DNA from: Brevibacillus_F sp035644815
Lineage (GTDB): Bacteria > Bacillota > Bacilli > Brevibacillales > Brevibacillaceae
Direction of reading: 5' to 3'
Assembly (NCBI GenBank): GCA_035644815.1
Contig: DASQNU010000047.1
Coordinates: forward strand, 1 to 64,000
Length of the DNA stretch: 64,000 nt
Shown here: positions 44,163 through 52,642 of the stretch, piece after piece
Position numbering within the stretch: the first letter of the stretch is position 1
Layout: the number at the start of each line of letters is the position of its first letter
Notes under the pieces: generated by a model
What the model saw: only the letters and a program-made list of their open reading frames with translations
What the model was told of the DNA's origin: nothing
The model's database searches: none
Program-made: the position numbers and the translations under genes

Positions 44163-44178
44163 GTGATTTATGTCACTA
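44163..44178 (+). promoter_or_regulatory. Fnr/CRP-family box upstream of the quinol oxidase operon
   Basis: TGTGATTTATGTCACT exactly fits the Bacillus Fnr consensus TGTGA-N6-TCACT. It lies 72 bp before the qoxA start codon, just after a TATGTT -10-like box on the minus strand, so bound protein would block transcription. This would suit anaerobic repression of an aerobic oxidase. Confidence 0.65.
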
Positions 44179-44345
44179 ACATAGCAGAGAACGAGCCACT
44201 TTGTGTGCCTTTTTTCACAACGTTCAAGATTTCGTTATTTTTCTGTTACAAAGTGTTCACGAGGTGTTCATTAGTTGATCATATTTTTGTAATGGATCTC
44301 CAAGCTTGCCAATTTGTCAGGAAAATTGGGAGGGAAAACAAAAAA

Positions 44346-44379
44346 GCCTCCTGTGAGACATAGGTTGTCTCAAGAAGGC
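44346..44379 (-). terminator. Terminator after the small membrane-protein gene
   Basis: GCCTcCTGTGAGACA/TGTCTCAaGAAGGC with TTTTTTG on the minus strand. It lies 20 bp past the stop at 44399 and also faces the leader of qoxA. Confidence 0.7.
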
Positions 44380-44398
44380 ATTCGCTCAGCTGTTTGAT

Positions 44399-44611
44399 TT
44401 ACACTTCCTGCTTTTTAATATGCATCAGTCGAAATACGGTGCTCAGTAAGAAGATGTTCATTCCTGCTATGAGAAACCCAATGGAAGCCATCAAGCCAAA
44501 GTTTTCTGCTCTGAAATCGGTTACATTCAGTACGAACAAAAGTACCCCTATGAGGCTAGCCGCCCAAGCGAACCATTTTAATGTGTCAGCTGCTTTTTGC
44601 TCGTTGTTCAT
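44399..44611 (-). CDS. Small two-pass membrane protein, unassigned (70 aa)
   Basis: It has a polar start (MNNEQKAADTLK) and two hydrophobic spans (WFAWAASLIGVLLFVLNV and LMASIGFLIAGMNIFLLSTV) with a basic end MHIKKQEV. The ribosome site is weak. The terminator downstream favours a real gene. Family unknown. Confidence 0.5.
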   Translation of the reverse strand: MNNEQKAADTLKWFAWAASLIGVLLFVLNVTDFRAENFGLMASIGFLIAGMNIFLLSTVFRLMHIKKQEV

Positions 44612-44757
44612 TTCGCATGACCCCTGTCTTTTTACTTTCTTTGGTGAACTTATTGTAACACAAAATTCACTTGTTGTTCATATTTTGGTCAAAATATTTT
44701 TAGAAAGTTGTCGGTTTTCATTTAAAAAAGCGCTTGACTTTTATAATCACAAAAATA

Positions 44758-44786
44758 AAGACCGCGAGCGATTTGCCCGTGGTCTT
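44758..44786 (-). terminator. Terminator of the HD-GYP gene
   Basis: AAGACC and GGTCTT with inner CGGGC/GCTCG pairing are followed on the minus strand by TTTATTTTTG. Confidence 0.6.
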
Positions 44787-44800
44787 GTTTGCAATGATTG

Positions 44801-46261
44801 TTAAGAGATCTTCGTCGTGCCCGGATAGAGTCCCGGAAACGATTTTTCTTCGGTAATCATGCTTGCCGGATATTGGTATACCTGAGGATCACGCTCACAA
44901 ATCCGCTCCCATGCCTCTACGCATTCCGGATCAAAGTGGCTGCCTTTTTGCTCGTTCAGCATTTTCATGGCTCGTTCATGTGTCCATGCTTCCCGGTACG
45001 ACCGATTGGAGGTAACAGCATCATACACATCCGCCACCGCCACAATTCGTGCCAAAAGCGGAATGTCTTCCCCTTTCAGCTGATCCGGATAGCCTGTACC
45101 GTCCCATTTTTCATGGTGGGATCGGATAATATCCAGTTCATCTTTCATAAATCCGATGTTTCTGCACATGTCGTACCCTTTTACCGGATGCATCTGAATC
45201 GTCAGCCGTTCTTCCTCGGTGAGCCGTCCGGGTTTGTTCAAGATGTTGTCGCTGATATGAATTTTGCCCACATCATGAACGATTGACCCTTGCGCTAATG
45301 CCCGCAGCTGCTCCGGGGACAGCTGCATTTCTTCGGCCAATTTTAGCGCGTACATGGTTACACGGAAATTATGGCCCGCCGTATACCGGTCCTTGGTCTC
45401 CGTCGCCAGGATCAAGGCTTTCACACTCGGGGAAACACTGCTTGTGATTCGCTCGATCGGGTCCGTGGTAAACAACGCTTTCAAGGCAAAGGTAAGCGAT
45501 TTGCTTGCCACATACTGTTGGATGAGCCCTCGCAGCATGGCGAGCATCGACAAGAGCAGCATGAAGTGGTACATCCACCAGCTTATCCGCCACATCTCTC
45601 CCTGATAAATAATCACTTGGGCTACGATGAAAAAGGCTGCACTGTATAAAATCGCGTTCTGCAACGGAAAACGAGAATAGCGATAGGATTGATAGAAACG
45701 GTAAATCGTAATGCCATTCAAGAGGATGATCAGGACCGTAACCGCTCCCTTCACCGGGCCACGGTTCAAAGGAACGAAATCAGCCAGATGCGGGTTTGTC
45801 ATGCCGATGATTCCAAAAATACCCAGACCAATCGCCCAGAATGGCACAATATATCGTTGCCATTGAGAGAGACCGGATACAAGTCTGTGATCAGAAGGCA
45901 ATGATGAAAAACATAACCAAAGGGTAGCCATCAGGATGCTCAGCTGGGAAGCTATCCCCGACAGATGGTTTTGATGAAGGATGAGATTCGGCGTAGCCAA
46001 TCCATGAACGACGAAAATCTCAGCTAAAGAGAGGAACGCCAAGGCGAGGAAACTGACTTGAATATTGCGTGATCGACTGCCGGCCATGCCGACGGCTCCC
46101 GCAATCAATGTGGCAAAAAAAGCGACTGTTGTTACAATGTAAAAATGTCCTGTAGGTCCTTCGTACAGGATATCGAGTGTTGCATTCGCTCTCACATATT
46201 CGAATAGCAAATATGGAATGATGATGGCGAGTACTGGTCCAATCAAGCCACGGAATCCCAT
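44801..46261 (-). CDS. Membrane-anchored HD-GYP domain phosphohydrolase
   Basis: The 486-residue protein has seven to eight N-terminal spans (residues 1-245), resembling a MASE-like sensor, then an HD-GYP domain. Catalytic motifs are AQGSIVHDVGKIHISDNIL (HD with following Lys), HPVKGYDMC and SHHEKWDGTGYPDQLKGEDI (GYP variant GTGYP). VADVYDAVTSNRSYREAW follows. The family hydrolyses cyclic di-GMP or related dinucleotides. The sensor signal is unknown. No diguanylate cyclase is in the window. Confidence 0.92.
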   Translation of the reverse strand: MGFRGLIGPVLAIIIPYLLFEYVRANATLDILYEGPTGHFYIVTTVAFFATLIAGAVGMAGSRSRNIQVSFLALAFLSLAEIFVVHGLATPNLILHQNHLSGIASQLSILMATLWLCFSSLPSDHRLVSGLSQWQRYIVPFWAIGLGIFGIIGMTNPHLADFVPLNRGPVKGAVTVLIILLNGITIYRFYQSYRYSRFPLQNAILYSAAFFIVAQVIIYQGEMWRISWWMYHFMLLLSMLAMLRGLIQQYVASKSLTFALKALFTTDPIERITSSVSPSVKALILATETKDRYTAGHNFRVTMYALKLAEEMQLSPEQLRALAQGSIVHDVGKIHISDNILNKPGRLTEEERLTIQMHPVKGYDMCRNIGFMKDELDIIRSHHEKWDGTGYPDQLKGEDIPLLARIVAVADVYDAVTSNRSYREAWTHERAMKMLNEQKGSHFDPECVEAWERICERDPQVYQYPASMITEEKSFPGLYPGTTKIS

Positions 46262-46364
46262 CTATGGTTTTCTCCTTCGACAATGTTCTACTTTTTTCCT
46301 ATTCTATCATAAAAGGAATCGAAGAGAGTTTGCATTTCTTCTATCACTATTGTACATAAAACAA

Positions 46365-46390
46365 GGGCACTCCTCTGTAAAGGAGCGCCC
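46365..46390 (-). terminator. Terminator of the TIR-type gene pair
   Basis: GGGCACTCCT and AGGAGCGCCC form a 10-bp stem with one mismatch, followed by TTGTTTTATG on the minus strand, 7 bp past the stop. Confidence 0.75.
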
Positions 46391-46396
46391 TCATCA

Positions 46397-46690
46397 TTAG
46401 CCAAATTTGGGTTCTTCGAAGTGTATATCATTGGTTGCCACTATTCTTACTCCCCTGCTTTCCTTCCCAATACCGGGACCCGCAGGATAATATTCATTCA
46501 CGATACGCTGTTGCGTTCCGGCATATTTCTCTCTTGCCAGATTGGCTCTGCGGATCGCATCTTTTCGCTTCGAGCTTCTTTCCATCCGGTCTGCTGCTTC
46601 CAGGACAGCACGGCTTCCACGCAACGCGCTGGCGAGGCGCATTCTTCTTTTCTTTTTAGAGCTGATGAGAGGGCTGCTGTTTTGATTCAT
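46397..46690 (-). CDS. Small basic unassigned protein coupled to the TIR gene (97 aa)
   Basis: It starts MNQNSSPLISSKKKRRMRLA and is rich in Arg/Lys/Ala helix through residue 60 (SRAVLEAADRMERSSKRKD, AIRRANLAREKYAG). A short C-terminal part with VRIVATNDIHFEEPKFG is less basic. It overlaps the TIR gene's 3' end by 35 bp and has AAGGAG inside that gene, which indicates translational coupling. I recognise no family. A partner, anti-toxin-like or nucleic-acid-binding role is possible, but unproven. Confidence 0.6.
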   Translation of the reverse strand: MNQNSSPLISSKKKRRMRLASALRGSRAVLEAADRMERSSKRKDAIRRANLAREKYAGTQQRIVNEYYPAGPGIGKESRGVRIVATNDIHFEEPKFG

Positions 46691-47708
46691 AGGTTTCAAC
46701 ACTCCTTTCGAGGAATACGTTGAAGGTATTGATAATCGCCTTGTTCATTTCCGTAATTTCCACGAGCAAGCTGCTGTATGCTTCCGCTGGCACTTCATTT
46801 TCGGTGAGCAGATGGATCGTAAAGACATAGGTTTGCGCAATGGGAAAGCAAATGACATACTCATACTTTCCATCCAGAAATGCTTGCTCCTTCAATCCCA
46901 TGACGCTCTTCATCGTGAGAAACGATTCCACCACATAGCTTTTGTGATCCGGAAATCGTTCGTTATGATCCAGCTTGAATCGATTTTCTTCATCCACGTC
47001 TCTGGCATAGCCGATCTGCACGAGTTCTTCCCCATCAATCGAGGTGTAACAGGTTGCCGCAGACGGGATAAATCCTGGCGGCAACTGGCATGACATCAAA
47101 AACGATTCGACGATTCGATTGAATTTCACATCCAAGTGCTTCGCATTTTTAATGAGAGCGTACAAAAAGTTGGATTGAGCAGTGAGTCGACTGTTTTTCA
47201 TCATTATATCATTGATATGTTTTGCAAAGCGACCTTCACGTCTCATGATTTCCATCAATTCTGTCGCAAAGGCTCCTACCGCTGCCTGAAGGTTCCCATC
47301 CGTCCTTTTCTGGAATTCACCTGCAGTGATCCCCAGCAGATCGGTTGGAATATGTAATTCCTGAAAATCCATCGGTTTAAGGAAAAACGCCCGATTCGGC
47401 CCCAATTTTCCCAGAGACAGGCCTAGCTCAAAAATCACGTTATCCCGTGCAATAAGCAAGTCCTGTCCGCGATAGGTCAATTGATCATCCGGCGTAAAAA
47501 TAAACACAGCAAAATCCGTGTGATCCAATTGAGCCAATAAGCTTTGGAGCGCCGTCTGGTTCAGCTTGAACACACCTTGATTCCATATGGTGACTTCTGC
47601 ATCGTATTTGAGTTCCTGCTGCAGCGCTCTCGCATAGGCTCTTCCTTCTACAGAGGATCCGATAAAAACCCTTGGTAAAACACGTGATTTCTGGGTAGTC
47701 ACCATCAT
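46656..47708 (-). CDS. CAP12-like TIR-domain protein, possible anti-phage NAD+ glycohydrolase
   Basis: The 350-residue protein begins with a CAP12/Pycsar-type TIR-like domain at about residues 12-135. VFIGSSVEGRAYARALQQEL, EVTIWNQGVFKLNQTALQSL, FAVFIFTPDDQLTYRGQD and RDNVIFELGLSLGKLGPNRA are hallmark blocks, with Glu95 in the expected catalytic position. In characterised relatives this domain cleaves NAD+ or binds a cyclic nucleotide. The C-terminal half (from about 180) is a separate domain with an unidentified sensor-like fold (SIDGEELVQIGYARDVDEEN, YEYVICFPIAQTYVFTIHL). Its own partner overlaps its stop. No cyclase is adjacent. Confidence 0.8.
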   Translation of the reverse strand: MMVTTQKSRVLPRVFIGSSVEGRAYARALQQELKYDAEVTIWNQGVFKLNQTALQSLLAQLDHTDFAVFIFTPDDQLTYRGQDLLIARDNVIFELGLSLGKLGPNRAFFLKPMDFQELHIPTDLLGITAGEFQKRTDGNLQAAVGAFATELMEIMRREGRFAKHINDIMMKNSRLTAQSNFLYALIKNAKHLDVKFNRIVESFLMSCQLPPGFIPSAATCYTSIDGEELVQIGYARDVDEENRFKLDHNERFPDHKSYVVESFLTMKSVMGLKEQAFLDGKYEYVICFPIAQTYVFTIHLLTENEVPAEAYSSLLVEITEMNKAIINTFNVFLERSVETYESKQQPSHQL

Positions 47709-47811
47709 TTTTCCCCCTAGTGTGATACTCCCATTATACTATAAAATCTGGAAATTTCTAATAGTTGCAGGATGGAAGCAGCCGTAGCCTGCATGTACGT
47801 AAAACAAAAAG

Positions 47812-47848
47812 CCACTGCGGAACGGACGTAAGCTCCACTCCCCAGTGG
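47812..47848 (-). terminator. Terminator of the sigma-54 activator gene
   Basis: CCACTG pairs with CAGTGG with further TACGTCC/GGAGC-type inner pairing, and CTTTTTGTTTTA follows on the minus strand. It starts 11 bp past the stop. Confidence 0.75.
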
Positions 47849-47858
47849 GTGATCTGGA

Positions 47859-49568
47859 TCATTGCAAATGCTTCTGCATCCGTCTGCTGACCGTAGCCGG
47901 GCTTACACCCAGTATTTTGGCCACCTTGGCGGCTGTCCCGTATTTTTTCATGGCGAGCGAGATCAACTGTGACTCGACTTCTTCCACTGCTTCCTTCAAG
48001 GGGATGATTTCTTGGACAATCGGTTTTTTCTCAGATTCCAAGGGAATGGGGCTGTACAGATTGGCCCACAGCTGTTCTGCCGTGATATGCGCTCCTCTGG
48101 TTGTTACAATGCTGCGTTCCATGACATTCTGCAATTCTCGCACATTGCCTGGCCAATCGTATTGTTGCAGCAGGTCACAAGCTTCGGGGCTCAGCTTTTT
48201 ATCCAGCTGATAGACTTGATTGTACTCATGCAGAAAGTGCAAGGCCAATGGCACAATGTCAGCTTTTCTTTTTCGCAGCGGCGGGATTTCGATCGGAACC
48301 ACATACAAGCGATAATAGAGGTCCTCTCGAAATTTCTGCGCTTTTACCAGCGCGCGAATATCTTGATTCGTTGCCGCGACCACCCGGATATCGACCGGGA
48401 TGGTGCGTACACCCCCGATGCGCATGATCTCTCTTTCCTGCAAGACGCGCAATAGCTTCACTTGCATGCTGTACGGCAGTTCGGCAATCTCATCGAGAAA
48501 AATCGTCCCGCGATGGGCGAGCTCAAATAAACCAAGCTTTCCTCTTTGATCCGCACCAGTGAAAGCACCCTTCTCGTAACCGAACAATTCGCTTTCCAAC
48601 AAATTTGCCGGGATCGCCCCACAGTTTACCCGGATGAAAGGTTCCTCCCGTCTGTCACTGAAATGATGGAGTGCTTTGGCGAATACTTCTTTGCCTACAC
48701 CGGATTCACCCATAAAGAGGACGGTGGAACCAACCTTGGAGATATGCTCCAGCTCATCGACCAGCCGCTGCATGACGGTTGAACGATACACCAACTGATG
48801 TGGCCGTTCTTTTCCACCGCATTTTGAATGCAAAGCGGTGCGCAGCTTCTCTTGCTCAGAGGGCAGTTCACGCGATACGATCATGACTTTTTCCACTGTT
48901 TGCTCTCGAAGGATAGGGGTTGCGACCGACCAAATTTTTCTTCCATTCTTTGCTTCCTGTATCATCGAGAGACGCTTTTTTTGGAAGAGACAAGACGCTG
49001 CCAGGTTCGGCCGAAGCACTCCCTCTTTTTCGAGTCGAGCCATATCTTTCCCGATCAGCTGCTGGGGCTGATCCAGCAACCACACGTCTCGTAAAAAGGC
49101 ACCTGCTACATGTACGATCCTTCCTGCCTGATTGACGACGATGATTTGCTCACCAGCCTGTGCATGCATATCCTGTAAATCTTCATTTATTGATTGGTAA
49201 TGCCTTAGCTGATGTTGTTCCAAATGAATCCGGATATCTTGTGAAGTGACGTAGCCCGCGATGGTGCCGTCGTCTTCCCGTACGAGAAAGACGGGGTAAG
49301 GCTGAGGATACATGATGGGGGCAGAGGCTGATACCTCGCAAAAATCTTCTTTCCACGCGATCGGCTGGTGAAGGTCCTGGACCGCATAGATCTGCTTCAG
49401 AAGTGTGTCATGATCAATGTACCCGACTATTTTATTTGCACGCTCTTGAATAAAGAGAAGCCTGCAGTCCTTTTCGGAAAATGACTGGAGAGCAAGAAGC
49501 AGAGAACATTCCTTTGGCAGATAGGTGGACACTGTATGCAATACGTCTTTCCACAAGAGCAAAGGCAT
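47859..49568 (-). CDS. Sigma-54-dependent activator with CBS pair and PAS-like domain
   Basis: The 569-residue protein has two CBS motifs (about residues 20-115: LQSFSEKDCRLLFIQERANK, YPVFLVREDDGTIAGYVTSQ) and a PAS-like segment (about 138-240: ADIQAGEQIIVVNQAGRIVHV). A full AAA+ domain carries Walker A GESGVGKE (near 288), sigma-54 contact loop GAFTGA (near 335), LDEIAEL and ELPYSMQVKLLR. A Fis helix-turn-helix ends the chain (GTAAKVAKILGVSPATVSRRM). It lies at the 3' end of the xdh/pxp cluster, whose promoter is sigma-54 type. CBS domains may sense nucleotides or SAM, and PAS a small ligand. Confidence 0.9.
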   Translation of the reverse strand: MPLLLWKDVLHTVSTYLPKECSLLLALQSFSEKDCRLLFIQERANKIVGYIDHDTLLKQIYAVQDLHQPIAWKEDFCEVSASAPIMYPQPYPVFLVREDDGTIAGYVTSQDIRIHLEQHQLRHYQSINEDLQDMHAQAGEQIIVVNQAGRIVHVAGAFLRDVWLLDQPQQLIGKDMARLEKEGVLRPNLAASCLFQKKRLSMIQEAKNGRKIWSVATPILREQTVEKVMIVSRELPSEQEKLRTALHSKCGGKERPHQLVYRSTVMQRLVDELEHISKVGSTVLFMGESGVGKEVFAKALHHFSDRREEPFIRVNCGAIPANLLESELFGYEKGAFTGADQRGKLGLFELAHRGTIFLDEIAELPYSMQVKLLRVLQEREIMRIGGVRTIPVDIRVVAATNQDIRALVKAQKFREDLYYRLYVVPIEIPPLRKRKADIVPLALHFLHEYNQVYQLDKKLSPEACDLLQQYDWPGNVRELQNVMERSIVTTRGAHITAEQLWANLYSPIPLESEKKPIVQEIIPLKEAVEEVESQLISLAMKKYGTAAKVAKILGVSPATVSRRMQKHLQ

Positions 49569-49671
49569 TCCCCCCAACCAAGCAATCACTTCGATTGAAT
49601 TTTCAGACTATTATTAGTTTACCATTTGTCTGCCTATCTGCGAGGATGATTTTTTGTACAGGCAAAGCGAA

Positions 49672-49695
49672 AGCTGACCTTTCCAAAGGCCAGCT
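49672..49695 (-). terminator. Weak hairpin between pxpA and the sigma-54 activator
   Basis: AGCTGACCTTT and AAAGGCCAGCT form an 11-bp stem with one mismatch. The following tract has few T, so read-through into the activator gene is possible. Confidence 0.45.
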
Positions 49696-49731
49696 TGTTA
49701 TTCTTTCCTATATACTTATATGCTTGTTTGC

Positions 49732-50502
49732 TTACCCAACATTCCTCGTTTTTTGGATGGACTCGACGGAAATGCCCGCTGATTGAAAAGCAGCATGAAT
49801 GGCTTTCGCCAGCTCGACCGCTCCGGGCGTATCGCCATGGATACATATGGTATCTGCCCGCACTGCCGCATCGCTGCCCTCGGGTGTGCGCACCAGCCCC
49901 TCCTTGACCATTCGTACAGCACGTTCCGCCATTTCATGCACATTCTTGATGGTCGGTCCGGTTCGGGTGAGAACAATGGAACCATCCGCCGTATGCTCAC
50001 GATCAGCGTATACCTCTCGCGCCACCGGGATGCCCATCTGCTCGCCAATCGCTTCTACTGCTGAGCCGTTCAGGGCAAAGACCACCATTTTATCCGAGAT
50101 TGCCGCGATTCCCTCGAGCATCGCCCTGGCGATCTTTTCATCAGACATGGCCATCATGTACAGGGCACCGTGTGGCTTGCAGTGCTGGAGCTCGACCTGA
50201 TAGAAGGAGGCAAACTCACGGAGTGCCCCGGTTTGATAGAGAATGTAGTCTTTGATCTCATCGGGCGTGCAGGTCATATACCTGCGTCCGAAGCCAAGCA
50301 TATCCGGAAATCCGGGGTGCGCACCGATCGCTACACCATGTTCACGAGCCAAGGCGACCGTCCGCCGCATCACGTGCGGGTCACCGGCATGAAAACCGCA
50401 AGCGATGTTGGCCGAGGAGATCAGCTGCATCATTTCCTCATCGTTTCCGAGTTGATAGAGCCCAAAGCTTTCGCCCATATCGCAATTGATGTCGACCTTC
50501 AT
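49732..50502 (-). CDS. pxpA: 5-oxoprolinase subunit A (LamB/YcsF family)
   Basis: The 256-residue (beta/alpha)7-fold protein shows the family start KVDINCDMGESFGLYQLGNDEEMM with SSANIACGFHAGDPHVMRRT (His/Asp metal site). VGIGAHPGFPDMLGFGRR and CKPHGALYMMAMSDEKIAR follow. With PxpB and PxpC it forms the ATP-dependent 5-oxoprolinase that opens pyroglutamate. It follows the biotinyl gene by 15 bp and is the last gene of the sigma-54 operon. A true substrate other than 5-oxoproline is open. Confidence 0.94.
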   Translation of the reverse strand: MKVDINCDMGESFGLYQLGNDEEMMQLISSANIACGFHAGDPHVMRRTVALAREHGVAIGAHPGFPDMLGFGRRYMTCTPDEIKDYILYQTGALREFASFYQVELQHCKPHGALYMMAMSDEKIARAMLEGIAAISDKMVVFALNGSAVEAIGEQMGIPVAREVYADREHTADGSIVLTRTGPTIKNVHEMAERAVRMVKEGLVRTPEGSDAAVRADTICIHGDTPGAVELAKAIHAAFQSAGISVESIQKTRNVG

Positions 50503-50516
50503 GACTCCCTCCTCCG

Positions 50517-50759
50517 TTATTTCAATGTTGCGATTTCTTGTCCGGCATCTACCATGCCTTCATTATCTACGACGAACTCAGCGACGATGCCGTCTTCCTC
50601 TGCTTTTACTTCATAAAAGTTTTTCATGACTTCGATCAGACCTATGGTATCCCCCGCTTTAACCGCATCCCCTTCGCGTACATACTCCGGCAAATCCTGT
50701 CCCGGCCTGCGATAAAAGATCCCCGGCAGCGGTGCCAATATCGCTTTTCTCTCCTCCAT
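50517..50759 (-). CDS. Biotinyl (lipoyl-like) carrier protein, BCCP-type
   Basis: This 80-residue single-domain protein has IEVMKNFYEVKAEEDGIVAE, where the Lys at residue 46 in EVMK is the biotinylation site. In BCCP the motif is usually EAMKM/EVMKM; here it is EVMKN. The capping DNEGMVDAGQEIATL end is intact. There is no linker to a carboxylase and no biotin carboxylase gene in this cluster. BCCP-like genes often sit in pxp operons. The ATG at 50759 follows AAGGGAGGCC. Confidence 0.85.
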   Translation of the reverse strand: MEERKAILAPLPGIFYRRPGQDLPEYVREGDAVKAGDTIGLIEVMKNFYEVKAEEDGIVAEFVVDNEGMVDAGQEIATLK

Positions 50760-50779
50760 GTACATGGCCTCCCTTCGTT

Positions 50780-51748
50780 TTACATCATACTGGCAACCTG
50801 TCTCAACCGCGCTTGCACATCACGTCTGGCTTGCAGCGCGTCCTCTAACGTCACCGGGACGAAATGTACCTTTTCATTTGTTTTGATTTGCGCCATTCGG
50901 TCCAGGTCTGCGCTGATCACGGTAGCGATCGTGGCATAGCCACCACCCGTGACAGCGTCATGCAGCAGGACGATCGGTTCCACCCCGTCCGGCACTTGGA
51001 TAGAGCCGATCGGATAGCCCAAATCGGTCACGTTGGATGGATTGCTGCCTGCTCCAAAGGGCTGTTCCCGCTCCACAAACTGCAGACGCTCCCCTCTGTG
51101 CCGATACCCCGTCCGATTCGCTTCAGGCGTGACGGTCCATTCCGTGGTCAGGAAGGTCTCCTTGCTCTCCTCCGTCAAGCGATAGCTGCACAGCCCCATG
51201 ACGACGCGGATTTCATGCGAACGGGAATAGGCGGGAATCAGCTGTGGATCGATTTGTGTTCCGACCGCTACCTCTTTTTCATGCATATCCGCTACTTGCA
51301 AAAGGTCACCTGCTGCCAGTGCTCTACCCTCATATCCGCCAATTCCGATCAAGGTGTAGGTTGAACGCGAATTCATCACGAGCGGTACATCGATGCCGCC
51401 TTCCACCGCCAGATACACCCTCGCGCCAAGCTGGACAAAGTCAAACGAGAGCTCATCGCCTTCCTGAACCTCCAGCGTTGTCCACATCGGTACGCTTTGG
51501 CCATTGATGCGTGGCGGGATTTGGCCGCCTGTGAGACTAATGCGCATCCGTTTGCCGAATTGCAGCACGGGTCCCAGATACGTGATTTCCAGCACAGCCG
51601 CATTGGGGTTGTTGCCGACCAGCAGATTGGCTACCGTAAAAGCATATTTGTCCATCGCACCTGACGGCGGCATGCCGATTTCATAATAACCAAGGCGTCC
51701 CTTGTCTTGCACAGTTGTTTGCAAACCCGGTTTGATCACGCTAATCAT
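50780..51748 (-). CDS. pxpC: 5-oxoprolinase subunit C (biotin-dependent carboxyltransferase-like family)
   Basis: The 322-residue protein starts MISVIKPGLQTTVQDKGRLG and contains GMPPSGAMDKYAFTVANLLVG, ISLTGGQIPPRINGQSVPMW and AGSNPSNVTDLGYPIGSIQVP. These are the KipA/AHS2 blocks. It forms with PxpB the ATP-dependent ring-opening core. The ATG overlaps the pxpB stop by 8 bp and follows GGGGAGGTTGTATC, so translation is coupled. Confidence 0.94.
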   Translation of the reverse strand: MISVIKPGLQTTVQDKGRLGYYEIGMPPSGAMDKYAFTVANLLVGNNPNAAVLEITYLGPVLQFGKRMRISLTGGQIPPRINGQSVPMWTTLEVQEGDELSFDFVQLGARVYLAVEGGIDVPLVMNSRSTYTLIGIGGYEGRALAAGDLLQVADMHEKEVAVGTQIDPQLIPAYSRSHEIRVVMGLCSYRLTEESKETFLTTEWTVTPEANRTGYRHRGERLQFVEREQPFGAGSNPSNVTDLGYPIGSIQVPDGVEPIVLLHDAVTGGGYATIATVISADLDRMAQIKTNEKVHFVPVTLEDALQARRDVQARLRQVASMM

Positions 51749-52628
51749 GATACAACCTCCCCAGAGCCATTTCCGCAAACGCTTCTGGATCCGCCAATAC
51801 TTCGCTTGGCGTAAAGCTGATTTCCTTTTTGTGATAAACAAAGCTGCCGTCCTCTACCTGTGTACGGACGCGATCGTATTCGTCCCGTGTAATGCTGCGA
51901 TAGCGGAAAATGTCCCCCTGCTTCGGAAACACGATGGAATCCTGGAAATCGGCAAGCGTCTGCTCTTTTTGATAGATCGGAGCCGGCGCAATGCCAAAAA
52001 GCTGATAACCGCCGGCTCCCTGCACCGGATAAATGACCGAAAAGGCACCGCCAAAGCCAAAGGCTCGCTCCGGTGTATAGGTACGTGGACGCACGTATTT
52101 CGGAACTTCGATTTGCTTTTCACGGCGCACCATCTGAAAACACCAAGGCAAACCAGGCACAAAACCAATCATGGAGACGAGAAACGGAGCGCTGGTCATC
52201 GCTTCAATGAACTCTTCCTTGCTGGAATACCCATTGATCCTGGCGCAATACTCCAGATCGGTAGAGTCGGGGGCCTGGTGCCGATCGCGAAAACGCATCA
52301 ACGCTTCATGTGTCCACGGATCCTCAAAATAGACCGGAACATCCACCAGACGGGAGGTAATCACGATATCATCGAGCTCTTCCACCGCATGCTCGATCTG
52401 CTGCAATTCTTTCATAAGCAGGTCAGGAGCGAGGACATCCGGATCAAAGCGCACCATGTAAGAAGCATTGGAAGGACAGATATCCAGAATCCCCTCCAAC
52501 TCTCTTTCCTTTAACTGACGTGTAATCGCCATCCCTTTGAAATTCGCTTCGAGGCTCATGGCTTCCGAGAGCTGCACAAATATAAACTCATCGCCGCCGT
52601 ATTCGTACCGTGTCTGCAATTGATTCAC
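51741..52628 (-). CDS. pxpB: 5-oxoprolinase subunit B (KipI family)
   Basis: The 295-residue KipI/AHS1-type protein has RYEYGGDEFIFVQLSEAMSLE near the N-terminus and VDVPVYFEDPWTHEALMRFR in the middle. PFLVSMIGFVPGLPWCFQMV and FGFGGAFSVIYPVQGAGGYQLFGIAPAPI are the AHS1 blocks. GTG start at 52628 follows ACGGAGGTGAAAGAC; an in-frame TTG six codons upstream overlaps the mocA stop. It is longer than the KipI of B. subtilis (about 240), with an extra region near residues 120-150. Confidence 0.9.
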   Translation of the reverse strand: MNQLQTRYEYGGDEFIFVQLSEAMSLEANFKGMAITRQLKERELEGILDICPSNASYMVRFDPDVLAPDLLMKELQQIEHAVEELDDIVITSRLVDVPVYFEDPWTHEALMRFRDRHQAPDSTDLEYCARINGYSSKEEFIEAMTSAPFLVSMIGFVPGLPWCFQMVRREKQIEVPKYVRPRTYTPERAFGFGGAFSVIYPVQGAGGYQLFGIAPAPIYQKEQTLADFQDSIVFPKQGDIFRYRSITRDEYDRVRTQVEDGSFVYHKKEISFTPSEVLADPEAFAEMALGRLYHD

Positions 52629-52642
52629 GTCTTTCACCTCCG

